From Symbiodinium natans (taxonomy: Eukaryota > Sar > Dinophyceae > Suessiales > Symbiodiniaceae), in contig CAJNDS010002490.1 in NCBI GenBank assembly GCA_905221605.1, positions 598,501-662,500 on the forward strand: 64,000 nt of DNA. Reading direction: 5' to 3'. Every line of letters begins with the position of its first letter. Position 1 is the stretch's first letter. The position numbers were made by a program, and so were the translations under genes. The notes beneath the pieces are model-generated. The model was not told the DNA's origin and ran no database searches. It worked only from the letters and a program-made list of their open reading frames with translations. Shown here piece by piece: positions 22,470 to 33,062 of the stretch.

Positions 22470-22576
22470 CAAAGGATCCATGTACCTGTATAGTATATAC
22501 TTGGGCCCTAAAGCTACTATATAGGAACCCCTTTAAGGCCCAAGTATATACTATACAGGTACATGGATCTTTTGGG
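22470..22576. repeat. MITE family D, copy 2
   Basis: Near-identical to the 4745 copy: CCCAAAGGATCCATGTACC and the inverse ending TCTTTTGGG. The high identity suggests recent movement. Confidence 0.85.
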
Positions 22577-22889
22577 AAAACCTACTTGTTATTGTGGAAG
22601 GGTTTAGGGTGCGGGGTTTAGGGCTACTATTGCGTAAGAACAAAGAATCTTCCTTGTGAGGATCATATGGGGACTATTATCCTTTCATTTTGTGGGTGTT
22701 CTTAAGCACGTGTAGGTTGCCTAAGACCCCTATGAAGTTTTGAGAGCGTTTATAGTAATAACCTACAAGAACTGTTGAACCTGTAGGTTCGGGATTCTGG
22801 AGGCGCAACACCTGCAACCTAAACAAACCTGCACCGGGTGGGTCAATTGCCGGTAGGTTGCCACCCATGCGCCCAGAATTAGAAAGCCA

Positions 22890-23110
22890 GGTAGAAAGTG
22901 CTACTATCGGCTAAGGAGATGGGCAGGGGCACGGGGCCTGGGGGTTGGGGTCGAGGAGGCAGTCGGGTCAGATTTGCCTCAAAGAAGATTTTCATCATGC
23001 AGACTTTTACTTTGGAACTTTGGAGCCTACGTCAGCTGCAGCTCGCTGAATCACTGGAGGATTACACCCCAAACTACACACGGATCAGCCTGCGCCAGCC
23101 GGAGGGCAAA
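22890..23110. other. Region open on both strands, unresolved
   Basis: Plus strand: a 39-codon frame from 22,995 includes MQTFTLELWSLRQLQLAE and EDYTPNYTRISLRQPEG and ends at GGTTTAGG. Minus strand: a frame includes ANLTRLPPRPQPPGP and ends in TAA. I cannot tell which is coding. Confidence 0.35.
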
Positions 23111-23233
23111 GGGTTTAGGATGTGGGGGCTTTGGGGTTTCAAAATGGCGTGAACCCCAAGCTCCTCGTAAGCCATGGGGCTCCACTAGACAGACCAAGCC
23201 CAACCTAACCTGAAAACTCGAAAGCACGTTCAC

Positions 23234-23358
23234 CCCCCACCGCCTCCCCCACCTCCTGCCTGGAACGCCTGCACCTGTGAGAAGACGTTCCCAAGCCCCA
23301 AAAGCACACTGCTTTCACGCACCTCCAGCATCTCCGCCGGGTCCTCCACCCTCTCGTC
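23234..23358 (-). CDS. Candidate exon, acidic then Gly-rich
   Basis: Minus strand: acceptor CGATGAGAG|G, 41 open codons and donor |GTGAAC. The frame reads DERVEDPAEMLEVRE, then LGLGNVFSQVQAFQ, then a run of about eight glycines. The codons look coding. I do not recognise the family. Confidence 0.65.
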
Positions 23359-23823
23359 CTCTCATCGCCAGCCACTCAAACCCCAAACCCTAAACCTTAA
23401 AACCCAACAAGATCGCGAGCAACAGGGACACATGGGGGGGCAGTTCACCGAAGTATGGCCCTTCCCCTAAGTAGAAGGCTCCAGATCAAAAATGCCCCAA
23501 ATTGTGGCCATACTCTAGAGAAGCACCCATGAGTTTAGGGCCTGAGAACTTTCGGGTGAATAGGGGACCCCTCATATAACACCCCCCAAATAGTAGGATT
23601 CCCTTATAAGAAGGACCCCCAATAAGGTACCCCTTATTATCGTCAACCCCCATTTCGGAACTTGAGCACTGTCAACGCAAACTCTCCGCCCCGTGCTTTG
23701 AACCCTACAGTGCACGACTTTAAACCGGTAGAAGTTGGGATGTCCACCCCCTCCGCCTGCGTCTTTACAGTGCAGTCGAAAAAGGTTAGCATTTCGCTCA
23801 TGGCAGCTTGCACTGAAACTTAC

Positions 23824-23911
23824 AAGGAGCCCATATGATGCCTGCATCCTTGAGGATGCTCTGGCCAGCCTTTGAGATCTCTGCGGCGCTCTCCGCTCGC
23901 GTGCTGCGCAG
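23824..23911 (-). CDS. Candidate exon, hypothetical
   Basis: Minus strand: donor CCTT|GTAAGT is canonical. The 29 codons include RAESAAEISKAGQSIL and KDAGIIWAP, and the frame looks strongly coding. The acceptor is probably GTGCAG|. A short repeat shared with about 20,800-20,860 lies just downstream. Confidence 0.6.
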
Positions 23912-24313
23912 CTGCACTCCAGTCGCACCACATCAGCTCTTGCGGAAGCCCGGTTGCGAAGTTCTCTGCGACATTCGCTTATCCATTTTTACTGACAGTC
24001 CTTAAAGGGGGGGGTACTATATTTCCGATGAAGGACTGGTGGTATAAGGGGGAATCCACCCCCTCCCAATCTTGACGTGGCTAAACTTTAAAAACGGGAT
24101 AACATGAACTAAGCTCCAACCCTAAACCCTGCTAAGCCCTAAACTTCAGACCTTTAATTAAAGCCCCAAAACCACAAAACCTTGAACCACTCGACATTAA
24201 AACCCCAAGAAGCTCAACTGTTAGAACCCCAAGCCCTAAACCTTAAAACCAAACCCTAAACCCCAAACCCTAAACCTCAAACCCCAAACCCTAAATCCTG
24301 TAGCCAAGAGCAC

Positions 24314-24378
24314 CCGCGGTCCGAGATTTGACCATTCGGCAGTAAACCGTCCACGGTGCCCCCGTCTGGCGACTCGAC
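24314..24378 (-). CDS. Candidate micro-exon, hypothetical
   Basis: Minus strand: acceptor GCGGGCAAG|G, 21 codons including VESPDGGTVDGLLPNGQIS, and donor |GTGCTC. It lies between CCCTAAA-type repeats (24,245-24,297) and a TTTAGGG array (24,405-24,515). Confidence 0.55.
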
Positions 24379-24404
24379 CTTGCCCGCGGGTTTAATTTAG
24401 GGTT

Positions 24405-24515
24405 AGGGTTTAGGGTTTAGGGTTTAGGGTTTAGGGCTGAGGGCTTAGGGCTTGGGGCTTAGGGCTTAGGGTTTAGGGTTTAGGGTTTAGGGTTTAGGGT
24501 TTAGGGTTTAGGGTT
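24405..24515. repeat. TTTAGGG array with variants
   Basis: Mixed TTTAGGG, CTTAGGG and CTGAGGG units. It forms the 3' part (minus sense) of the intron before the 24,314-24,378 exon. Confidence 0.93.
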
Positions 24516-24679
24516 GTTCCGGTTTCTTCTAACTCCAAACCCCGAATTAAAACTGCACTTAGAAGCCCCCCGAAGTCCGCTTAAGTAGGTTATAGGTATA
24601 AGCAGCTACTTCTAACTTTTGGGGTGTTGTAGGTATCGGTGTAAACGCTAAACCCTAAACCCTGAACCCTAAACCCCGG

Positions 24680-24789
24680 GGCCGTAGACTCCTCACAAAT
24701 TCTTTGGGATTTCGGGCGCTTTGGGGTCAAGGTGCAGTCGAAGGCTTTTCCCTCCCAAGCCTTTCGTAGAGCAGGCACACCACCACGAA
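24680..24789 (-). CDS. Candidate exon, hypothetical
   Basis: Minus strand: acceptor GGTCTTAG| followed by a frame that includes RGGVPALRKAWEGKAFDC and QRICEESTAPG, running into GGGGTTTAGGG. A second frame is also open for part of the length. Confidence 0.45.
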
Positions 24790-25200
24790 CTAAGACCCGA
24801 TATAATTCATGCCAGAAGCCCTAAAGCCACAAAAGCTTAAAACTTTCAGGCCCTCGGCCCTTAAGCCTGAACCCCGAATCCTGCATCTGGACTGCGCAAG
24901 ATCAGACGGATCAGACGGCAAGAGTCGGTCTCCGACACATGTTAGGGGTCAGGGTTTAGTTTAGGGCTTAGAGATAAGGGCTGAAGATTAGGATGTTCGG
25001 GTCTAGGGTTTAGTTTAAGGCTCAGAGATAAGGGTTGAAGGTTAGGAGTGCCATGCCTATCACGCTGCCCACAAGCAAGCTCAAATCAAGAACATGCAGC
25101 CAACCAAAAGCCACTCTTGCCTCCGACAGCATCGAGCAATGTTGAGTTCCGATTTGTGCGAAACTCAAAGAAATCAATAAACGAGCCAGTCGGGAAACAA

Positions 25201-25331
25201 CCCCCCCCCCCCCCCCACTCGCCCCCCACCCACCCCACCCCCCCCCCCCCCCACCCCCCCCCCCCCCCCCCCCCCCCACCGCCCCCCCCCCACCCCCCCC
25301 CCCACCCCCCCCCCCCCCCACCCCCCCCCCG
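25201..25331. repeat. Poly-C tract with scattered A and G
   Basis: A 130-bp poly-C stretch. On the minus strand it lies between two open segments (25,333-25,460 and about 25,088-25,170) and could be the body of a short intron. Confidence 0.95.
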
Positions 25332-25628
25332 GAGCCTGCAGCCTTCAAAACTGCAGCCCACAAGCTGTGAAACCTTAACGCTTTAAGAGTGGAAGCCTTG
25401 TCGGCGCAACAGCCCCAAGATGTGCAATGTGCAACCTCACGCCTCAAAAACTCACGGCTGCAGCTCAAAACACCCCCAAAGCTCTGAAACTTTCTTGTCA
25501 AACGAACTAGGATGGCTCTGAAGCACCCTCTGAAGAATATTCCTAAAGATTGTCCTCTTAAACCCAAATGAGGGAAGATAACAAAATATCCCAAGGGCCT
25601 GCCTAGTGAAGGCTTTGCTTACATGAAC

Positions 25629-25869
25629 TACTTGGAGGTGCATGGTACTTATTAACCCAATCATAACTGCACTTAAAACCTAATTCTGACCATGTTAGGG
25701 CACTTAAGGGGCTTATAAGTGCGTTAAGTACAGTTATAACTGGGCTATATCACTAAACCCAACCCCTAACCCTAAACCCTAACCCTAAACCCTAAAACCC
25801 AAAACCCTAAACCCCCCTAAACCCTGCACACTTATAGCTGGGGTATAAGTACAATGAACCTCCACGCAG
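25629..25869. repeat. MITE family A, copy 3, containing a telomere-like block
   Basis: Left end TACTTGGAGGTGCATGG, right end GTACAATGAACCTCCACG. A CCCTAAA block (25,752-25,823) sits inside the right arm. Confidence 0.85.
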
Positions 25870-26280
25870 AAGAAGACCAGAAGAGGCCGGACAGGCCGCC
25901 CCCGCCGCAACAACTTTGGCCCCCAAATGCACATTTTTCCAGGGGTTTAGGGTCCTCCAAGTAGGGGTGCGCATACATGGGCTTCAGGGCTTTGCGGAAA
26001 TTTCAGGTTTTGAGGGATTCGAGTTTCGGGTTTTGGGTTGAGGGCTTAACCCTAAACCCTAAACCCTTAACCCTTATGAGGTTTGAGGCTTGCGGGTCTT
26101 TAGGGCATCAGCATGGCTTGCTCTGTTGTTTGTGTACTTGTTGTTTTCTTTGTGGGGGGGGCGGGGGGGGGGGCGGGTGCTACACCCAATAGCCTCTTCC
26201 TTCAACCCATTCAACCGATTCAACCCAGTCAACCCCTTCAACCCATTTCAACGCATTTCAGCCCTTTCAACCCTTTCAAC

Positions 26281-26358
26281 CCTCAATAAACGGATCCTTG
26301 AACTCGGAATCTGGTTGCAGACAGCCGGCCTCGACGAATGCGCCAAAGTCTGCGAAGT
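26281..26358 (-). CDS. Candidate micro-exon, acidic
   Basis: Minus strand: acceptor CTGCGGCAG|, 25 codons including FADFGAFVEAGCLQPDSEF, and donor GAGG|GTTGAA. The plus strand is also open (CAKVCEVCRRMEG), so strand is only probable. Confidence 0.4.
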
Positions 26359-26519
26359 CTGCCGCAGGATGGAAGGGACCCCTAAACCCTAAACCCTAAA
26401 CCCTAAACCCTAAGCCTTAAACCCTAAAAACCCTAAACCCTAAACCCTAAATCCAAGACCCTAAACACTACGGAAAGGGGTGCTGTGGTGGCCCGTGTTT
26501 CCGTGGCTGCCATTTCCTC

Positions 26520-26800
26520 CCTTTTGATATAGGTATACACATGGCATACACATATATACATATATAATACACATACATATATATAGATAAAAGGATAAAT
26601 ACATATATATATATATATGTAGCTTATATGCATATATATATATATGTACATATGTATATATAACTGTATATATATATATATACATACATTTCTATCTATA
26701 CATCTTGGTCGTCCTATATTGAACCCTTTCAAATATATTTTTTCCTGATTTTTATTTGTTACATCCATATATGTATATATTTATATTTATTTATTTATCT
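26520..26800. repeat. (TA)n/(CATA)n-rich low-complexity DNA
   Basis: Runs of ATATAT and CATATA extend over about 280 bp, with no exon-like sequence. Confidence 0.9.
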
Positions 26801-27085
26801 TATCTTTTTGAAAATTTTACAAGGAACCCTGGAGAATCCTACCTTTTACTTAGCAAGGAATGAGGGCATGAGGCACCCTATATGGTCCCGCTAAGCGGCC
26901 CACAGCAGCACGGCTACACAAGCTCTAACAAAACCCTACACCCTAAACCCTCAACCCCAAACCCTAAACCCTAAACCGTAACCCTAAAAACTTCATGCGC
27001 ACGAATGGCTGAGGGTTTAGGGCGATCCGGGCAAGAAGGCCCATGCTGCGATTTTGGGTAGGGCTTAGGCGTCGGACTAGGGCTG

Positions 27086-27219
27086 TACTTGGAGGTTCAT
27101 AGTACTCATTAACTGTACTTATAACCCACTGATAAGCCCCTTAAGTGTCCTAATATGGTTATAAGTACATTTGTAGGTACCGTTGTAATTGGTGATTAAG
27201 TACCATGAACCTCCAAGTA
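27086..27219. repeat. MITE family A, copy 4
   Basis: A complete element from TACTTGGAGGTTCATAGTAC to GTACCATGAACCTCCAAGTA, a clean reference copy for the family. Confidence 0.9.
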
Positions 27220-27244
27220 CTTCTTCCCCAAGGGCAAAATACCC

Positions 27245-27366
27245 CAACTTGGAAGCTCTTTTGACTCAGTATGCAGGGTGAGTAAGGTGGCTTATAGGGA
27301 TAATAGGAGGCTTTCTAGGGGATACGAAGTAGACTTGCCAAGTCAAACGAGCCTCCAAGTACTTAA
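27245..27366. repeat. MITE family K, copy 1
   Basis: Ends ACTTGGAAGCTCTTTTGACT and, inverted, GTCAAACGAGCCTCCAAGT. Relatives lie at 38,690-38,770 (partial) and 52,037-52,178 (with a telomere-like block inside). Confidence 0.75.
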
Positions 27367-27639
27367 GGCATATACCATGGTTTAGGGTTCTGGAACTTTT
27401 AACATGATGTTAAGGTATATCTTTGGGCACACCCAGGCATCCCAGGCTTCAAGGTTTAGGGTTTAGGGTTTAGGGTTTGGGGTTTAGGGTTTAGGGTTTC
27501 AGAGCTACAGGAACTAGACCCAGGAGTAACCTGGGAGTACACAGGGCACCCTTCTTGGTTCTAAGGGTATTATATGGGAACCTCAACCATTCAAACAAGG
27601 AAAAAAGGGCCTACCCCCGGTCCTAGGCTATACTTCGGG

Positions 27640-28095
27640 TTACAAGTATTTGGAGCCTAGCAGGGAGCCTTGCACCCCAAAGACCAACAAAAACCAAAAG
27701 CCCCAACAAAAACCTAAACCCAAAAACGCAACCCCCCCCCCCCCCAAAAAAAAAAAAAAAAAACTAAACCCCAAACCCCCAAAAACCTTTAACCCCAAAC
27801 CCTAAACCCCAAAGCCCAAAACAACAAACCCTTAACCCCAAGCCCTTAAATCCAAGCCCTCTATGAACCCCCAAACCCCCATACCCCGAAACCCTAAACC
27901 CCGAATCCTAAACCAAAAACCCCCTAAACCCCAGCAAAACCCCAAAAGCCCTAAACCCCAAACCCCCTAAACCCCTGAACCCTAAACCCCAAACGCTCTC
28001 AAAAACTCTAAACCCAAAGAAAAACCCTAAGACCCAAACCCTAAACTCCAAACCCTAAACTCCAGACCCCAAACCCTGCAAAAAAAAATCTGAAC
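27640..28095. other. AAACCCC-rich degenerate repeat, no gene
   Basis: About 450 bp of C- and A-rich DNA. Most of it can be read as decayed CCCTAAA/CCCCAAA units, with one poly-C/poly-A tract at 27,731-27,763. Confidence 0.75.
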
Positions 28096-28097
28096 CC

Positions 28098-28136
28098 CCT
28101 TGAGGATCCCGGCTCTTGACAACTCCTTCCACCCAC
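28098..28136 (-). CDS. Candidate micro-exon, hypothetical
   Basis: Minus strand: acceptor AAACCCTGAG|G and a 13-residue frame WVEGVVKSRDPQG. It abuts the TTTAGGG array at 28,140. The exon is very short, so this is tentative. Confidence 0.35.
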
Positions 28137-28139
28137 CTC

Positions 28140-28272
28140 AGGGTTTAGGGTTTAGGGTTTAGGGTTTAGGGTTTAGGGTTTAGGTTTAGGGTTTAGGGTT
28201 TAGGGTTTAGGGTTTAGGGTTTAGGGTTTAGGGTTTAGGGTTTAGGGTTTAGGGTTTAGGGTTTAGGGTTTC
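28140..28272. repeat. Telomere-like array (TTTAGGG)n, about 18 units
   Basis: A nearly perfect array with one TTTAGG slip. Confidence 0.97.
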
Positions 28273-28440
28273 CTCTTTTGCTTTATGGGATTTAGGGTTG
28301 CGGGCTTAAGGTTTTGGGGCTTTGTGCCGTTGAAGTCTCATGGTCTTGTGGGGCTTCAGTTCTGTGTTTGTTGGGTTTAGGGTTCAGGGCTTTAGGATCT
28401 TGACTCTGGCCTAGGTCTTGGGTTCGGGGTGTGTAGGTCT

Positions 28441-28550
28441 ACTAGACCCATAATAAGTAACCTTGGCATAAGCAGGGTGCCGTTTTCGATTTAGAGGAGC
28501 TTATAAAGGAAAATGAACCCTAAAAAAAGGGAAAGAACTCCGGGTCCTAG
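28441..28550. repeat. MITE family B, copy
   Basis: Starts CTAGACCCATAATAAGTAACC and ends CTCCGGGTCCTAG. The interior GGGTGCCGTTTTCG matches other B copies. Confidence 0.7.
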
Positions 28551-28762
28551 TCTTGAGGGGTTGAGAGACCCCGCAACAAAACACAACTTACACCTTTTCG
28601 GCTCAACATCGGGAATTTACACCTCATGCCGGCGCTTGCAGCTCTATCGGCGACTTGTATCAGAAGGCACCCTAGCCCCCCGGAACTCTAGATCCCAAAA
28701 CCCTAACCCTGAAAGCCTAAACTTTGCCCCTAAACCCCAAAACGCCGCTTTAGCGTTGCCTA

Positions 28763-28830
28763 CACCTCAAGAGTTCCGAGGAGGGAAAGGCCACAGGCTT
28801 GCGCGTAGAGTGGGGCACGCAGTTCTGGGT
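28763..28830 (-). CDS. Candidate micro-exon, hypothetical
   Basis: Minus strand: acceptor CACACAACCCAG|, a frame reading NCVPHSTRKPVAFPSSELL, and donor GAG|GTGTAG. A plus-strand frame is also open. No family recognised. Confidence 0.35.
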
Positions 28831-29336
28831 TGTGTGACGGGGTCAGGTCCTAAAGTTAAGGTTTGTAGGGTTTGTAGTCTTTGTATGGGCATGTGAAACT
28901 GGGAGCATGCCACGAAGAACCCCGAGGCATAAACGCAAGGAGTGATGGCAATGCGTCTTCTGAGCTGAAAGCGCGGAGATGCACTCGGCTACCCCAACGT
29001 AGCGCCCACCCTCCCCCTAGTAACCGAAGAATTTTCTACCCCTAAACCTTAAAGACCTTAAACCTCATGTTAGGGGGGTAGGCGAGTTTTCATATATTAG
29101 GGTTGTGGGAGGCTTAGGGTTTAGGGTTTAGGGTTCAGGGGCGACACAGGGCACCTGATTCCCCCATGATCCCTACTTGGAGCTAAAGGCTGCTTATACC
29201 TCTCCTCAGTGCCCTGAAGCCCTGAAAGGCCCTGAACAAAAAAAGAGACCTAGCCTCTGGAACCACATGCCCTAAACGCCAAGTTCCGTAAAGTTTAGGG
29301 TTTAGGGTTTAGGGTTCAGAGCTTAGGGTTTTCACC

Positions 29337-29434
29337 CTAAAGCGGGAAGATGCTCGAAGCCTCAACCTGAATGCCCCGAAACCTGGCAAAGCCAAGCTGC
29401 TTGTCTTTCATGTCATAGAAGGGTGCGTAAATGC
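29337..29434 (-). CDS. Terminal exon: aspartic-protease-like C-terminus
   Basis: Minus strand: acceptor CTCTCTGGCCAG|G, then an open frame reading IYAPFYDMKDKQLGFARF, about 13 more residues, and a TAG stop at 29,339-29,337. The pattern (aromatic)-FYD-x5-QLGFA matches the end of pepsin-type aspartic proteases (FxxFDxxxxxxGFA). The catalytic Asp exons were not found, so the assignment rests on this short tail. The stop codon lies within a telomere-like TTTAGGG unit. Confidence 0.5.
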
Positions 29435-29504
29435 CTGGCCAGAGAGGCGCATCGTGAGGGCAGACTGTTCATTGCTCGGAGTGATGAGTGTGTGTGCTTG
29501 TGTG

Positions 29505-29575
29505 TAAACCCTAAACCCTAAACCCTAAGCCCTAAACCCTAAACCCTAAACCCTGAACCCTAAACCCTAAACCAT
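29505..29575. repeat. Telomere-like CCCTAAA array
   Basis: About ten units with CCCTAAG and CCCTGAA variants, upstream (minus sense) of the 29,337-29,434 exon. Confidence 0.93.
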
Positions 29576-29657
29576 GAACCCACAAGAAGGGGTGGAAGGT
29601 GAGGGGTTGGGGGCCAAATTGCCTCGGGCCCTAGATTAGGATCCAGTGCAGGCATTG

Positions 29658-29806
29658 ATGGGTTCCCCTACTACCCCTTTCTATACTACCCCCCCTGGGT
29701 TCCCCCCTTAAATAACCTCAATTAGGCTTAATTATCCCTAAAACCGCCTTAATTATGGGGGAACCTAGAGGGGCAGTATCGATGGGGGTAGTAGGAGAAC
29801 CCATTA
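29658..29806. repeat. MITE family F, full copy
   Basis: Left end GGGTTCCCCTACTACCCC, right end GGGGGTAGTAGGAGAACCC. Inner arms carry CTTAATTATCCC and inverse. Relatives lie at 18,662-18,840 and 58,143-58,298. Confidence 0.85.
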
Positions 29807-30299
29807 TTGTCTGCTCTGGGACAATTTCTCGTGGGTGGCTTCCCCCTGCAAGGGTCGAAAAAGAAGCTTCTAGAATCCCTATGCTCTTGTCTTGGAGAAG
29901 CTGATATAAACAGCAACCCTGAACCCTAAACCCTCAACCCTCTGCCCTGAACCCTAATGAAACCCCCTAGCGAAACCCAAAAACCCTAAAACCCGAAACT
30001 CCAAAAGTGCATAGGCAAGAGGCGCTCCAGTCATACGGGCATAAGCCGAACTCAGGTACTGTTCAGGGGTATTGGGGCCGCGCTAGGGCGTTTCGGTTAG
30101 GGTTTAGGGGTGTAAGATTTAGGGCTTTAGGGGTTAGGGTTCCGGTTCAGGAGTTTAGGGGTCTGGGCCAGTTTAAGGGACTTAGGGCTTAGGGTTTTCG
30201 GGCTGGAGCTCGATGGCCTGCCGAGGACATCATAGAAAGGCTAATCCTGAGTGGCTTTAGGGGTTGCGCTGGAGGCGTCCGCTTCTCGCCAGGCTGAAT

Positions 30300-31390
30300 G
30301 TCTAGGGTTGGTTGGGGGTTGAGGTTTTCGGGTTGAGGGTTGAGGTTTTGGGGTTTAAGGTTGAGGGTTTCGGGCTGAGGGTTTGAAGGTTTATAGGGTT
30401 TCAGGTTGAGGCTTTAGGGTTTCACGGGTTTTGGCCTGGTTGCTGACAACCCTTGGGCCAAACAAGTTCAAGTTCACCTTTCAGTGGATATGGTGGACCT
30501 TTGTGTTAAGAATTCTTTTGAAGCAAGAAATTAGACTCTCGCTTTAGAAAAATAATTCTATTGAGGGTCTCTCACCCGTGCTTGCGCACTACTGAGTTAA
30601 ACAACCAGCCCCTCCAGCCCCTCCCTTCAGCCCTGCTGGAAGGCGCTTCTAGGGAGGAAGGATGAGAAATTTGCTTTGAGGGTGTCTGGACCCCGAAACT
30701 TCGGGATCTCGGGGTTTAGGTCTGGCGTTAAGGGCTTCGCTATCTCAGATCCCCCCCACCAAAGCCTCAAACCAAAAGCCGAAACTGCAGCAAGTAGATG
30801 CTACATCGCTTTCTGGAACACAAGGGATCTGCTTGGAAGGGTTCACTAAACGATAGGCTTCTGGGTATCTTTATCAAAACAGAGATCTGCCAAGGAATTG
30901 GCTTAGGGTTTATGGTTCAGGGTTGGGGACGTGTACTGAAACAGCTGTCAAAAATAAAAGGGCACGTGAACATGTCTGCTGCCGCTTCAACTATTTAGAT
31001 TCATGCATGCATGGCACGACACTGCAGAAGCTTTAAAGCTTTATCGGCAATTGCACTCGCATTTACTCATGAGGACCATATCCTTACGATTGCACTTGCA
31101 CTTGCGGTCGCGATCACAATGACTTTACAGAAAGGCATGCACGCAGACATGCAGAGGTACCTGCACGTATGCGTTTGCAGCGAATCACATGCCTGTGGCA
31201 TCGGCATGCTATGACTTACAGCCGAAAGAATGCTTTCTGGTACTTACACCTGTCTTGCTCCGAGCAATTGAAAGCAACCCTAACGCACACCCGGGTCAAC
31301 TTTCGAGCCCCCATGCGTGGGGAATCCCCTCAAAGATCTCGCGAACCTTCCCACATCCCAACAGCTCACCCAAAACTCTAAACCCTAAAC
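30300..31390. other. Mixed region, few telomere-like repeats, no firm gene
   Basis: GGGTTGAGG-type degenerate repeats run to 30,430. After that comes lower-GC unique DNA with scattered splice-like signals (for example a minus-strand GTAAGT near 31,220 and GTGTAAGT near 31,240). Small open segments exist, but I cannot assemble a gene. Confidence 0.5.
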
Positions 31391-31453
31391 CCCGGTGTTC
31401 CACCCCTTCTGTGATGCACACTTGTTGGAGTCATCGATGTTGGTGACTCGAAC
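31391..31453 (-). CDS. Candidate micro-exon, hypothetical
   Basis: Minus strand: acceptor GCACCTTGGCAG|G, 21 codons reading VRVTNIDDSNKCASQKGW then NTG, ending at GGG|GTTTAGGG. The donor G|GTTTAG is itself part of a telomere-like unit. Confidence 0.6.
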
Positions 31454-31514
31454 CTGCCAAGGTGCAAGACACCCCCCCCCCCCCTGCCCCCACCCCCTGC
31501 ACCTGATGTTGTGG

Positions 31515-31605
31515 CTAGGATGGCCCTTAAAACACTCTAAACAAATACTCCTGAATACGATGCACCTACACCCAAATAAGGGAAAATATAAAATGCCCAC
31601 TTAGC
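31515..31605. repeat. MITE-like family C, copy
   Basis: Shared layout AGGATGGCCCTTAA ... ACCCAAATAAGGGAAAATA, also seen near 3211, 13,546, 25,510 and 60,125. The terminal inverted repeats are weak. Confidence 0.5.
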
Positions 31606-31847
31606 TGGAAAAATTGACCCCTAAACCACTAAACCCCTAACCTCAAAGTCCCAGCAGACCATGAATTTAACTCGAAGGAGGAGTTAGGGTGTAGGGTTTC
31701 AGGTTTAGGGTTTAGGGCAAGTCTAGGGCTTTGTTCTAGTAGTTTAGCCGCTGAGTTGTTTTCGGATCTTACACAGACTGGAACCTTCGGCAATTCGACA
31801 TTCGAAATACATACAAAGTGATTCTAGATGATACCTCTATCAGTACT

Positions 31848-31957
31848 ATTTGCTCAAGAAACCCAGAAAGATAAAACAACTTCTTCCTGCTACTGCAAGG
31901 GATATATAGGGATGACTATCTCTTGTTATTCAGGGGTTTCTGAAGCAAATCGTAGAT
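31848..31957. repeat. MITE family E, copy
   Basis: CTATTTGCTCAAGAAACCC and the inverse GGGTTTCTGAAGCAAATCGTAG. Confidence 0.75.
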
Positions 31958-31959
31958 CA

Positions 31960-32045
31960 CGCATGGTCTGGTCGTGGCGTTTCCGTTGCCAGCCTTCACT
32001 TTGTCCATGACGTCCGGGGAGCCCTGCCATGCTGCGTTCTGCAAC
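31960..32045 (-). CDS. Candidate micro-exon, hypothetical
   Basis: Minus strand: CCCTAAACCGTTGCAG| acceptor directly at the array end. The frame reads NAAWQGSPDVMDKVKAGNG then NATTRPC. It looks strongly coding; the donor is probably ATGC|GTGATC. Confidence 0.5.
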
Positions 32046-32103
32046 GGTTTAGGGTTTAGGGTTTAGGGTTTAAGGTTTAGGGTTTAGGGTTTGGGGTTCG
32101 TAG

Positions 32104-32227
32104 TACTTGGAGGTTCATGGTACTTATTAGCCAATTCTACTTGTACAAAGAACCCAATTATAACCATGTCAGGGCACCTAAGGTGGGAAGTCATAACTGG
32201 GTTATGAGTGCCATGAACCTCCAAGTA
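32104..32227. repeat. MITE family A, copy 5
   Basis: A complete inverted-repeat copy, TACTTGGAGGTTCATGG to CCATGAACCTCCAAGTA. Confidence 0.88.
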
Positions 32228-32369
32228 GTGGTTGTACCTTGGACCCCTAGTGCCTTAAGGTTGCACCCTTGGGGAGTGGGGACCCTTGTTGAAGAGACTC
32301 TACGGGAGTATCAGGGCCAGATGAGGAGCGTATTGAGGGGAACCTGTAGGGGTACAAGCTTAGGCTACG

Positions 32370-32440
<71 letters not shown>

Positions 32441-32442
32441 TA
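32370..32442. repeat. (CATATA)n microsatellite
   Basis: About 12 copies of ATACAT/CATATA hexamers. Confidence 0.97.
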
Positions 32443-32444
32443 TT

Positions 32445-32745
32445 TAACCCCTTGGCTCTCTTTCCGGGTACTTCTTCGGGCCCTTTCTGTGCGGTCCCTT
32501 CGTAGGGCCCATGCTTCAGAACCCTGTAAGAGAGGAAAGACCATATTAAGGGACCATCTTGAAGGTTCGTGGTACTTACTAACCAATTATAACTGTACTT
32601 ATAACCCGACTTATAATACCCCTAAAGGGCCTTATAGGGGTTATCTCAATTATAAGTAGGGTTATAAGCCCAGTTCTAATTGGTTGGTAAGTACCATGAA
32701 CCTTCAAGTAAGAGAGGAAAGACCATATTAAGGGACCATGTGACT
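32445..32745. repeat. MITE family G copy split by a MITE family A copy
   Basis: A family A element occupies 32,557-32,710. The G sequence AAGAGAGGAAAGACCATATT and the following AAGGGACCAT occur on both sides of it, giving a direct repeat of about 32 bp. This is much longer than a normal MITE target-site duplication. Confidence 0.8.
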
Positions 32746-32932
32746 ACATCCAAGCGGCCCAAGCCCGACAAACCGACACCCCTCAATAACGAGACCAACC
32801 AAAACCGAAAACGGATGGGTCTACTTGGAGAAACAATGGGCACTCATACCCAACCCCCCCCCCCCCCAATTAAAGTCTACTTATAACCTTTAGAGACTTA
32901 GGCGCGCTTGTAAGTACAGTTATAATTGGGCC

Positions 32933-33058
32933 TAAACCCTAAACCCTACACCCTAAACCCTAAACCCTAAACCCTAAACCCTGAACCCCGAACCCTGAAC
33001 CCTGAACCCCGAACCCTGAACCCTAAACCCTAAACCCTAAACCCTAAACCCTAAACCC
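32933..33058. repeat. Telomere-like CCCTAAA array with CCCTGAA/CCCCGAA units
   Basis: About 17 units, joined at the left to a partial family A arm (32,870-32,932). In minus sense this is the 5' part of the intron after the 33,063-33,143 exon. Confidence 0.95.
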
Positions 33059-33062
33059 TTGC

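Noticed and set aside
25086-25386. Glycine/proline-rich proteins across the poly-C tract
   Set aside because: Low-complexity artefact. Only the short segments outside the tract look like possible exons.
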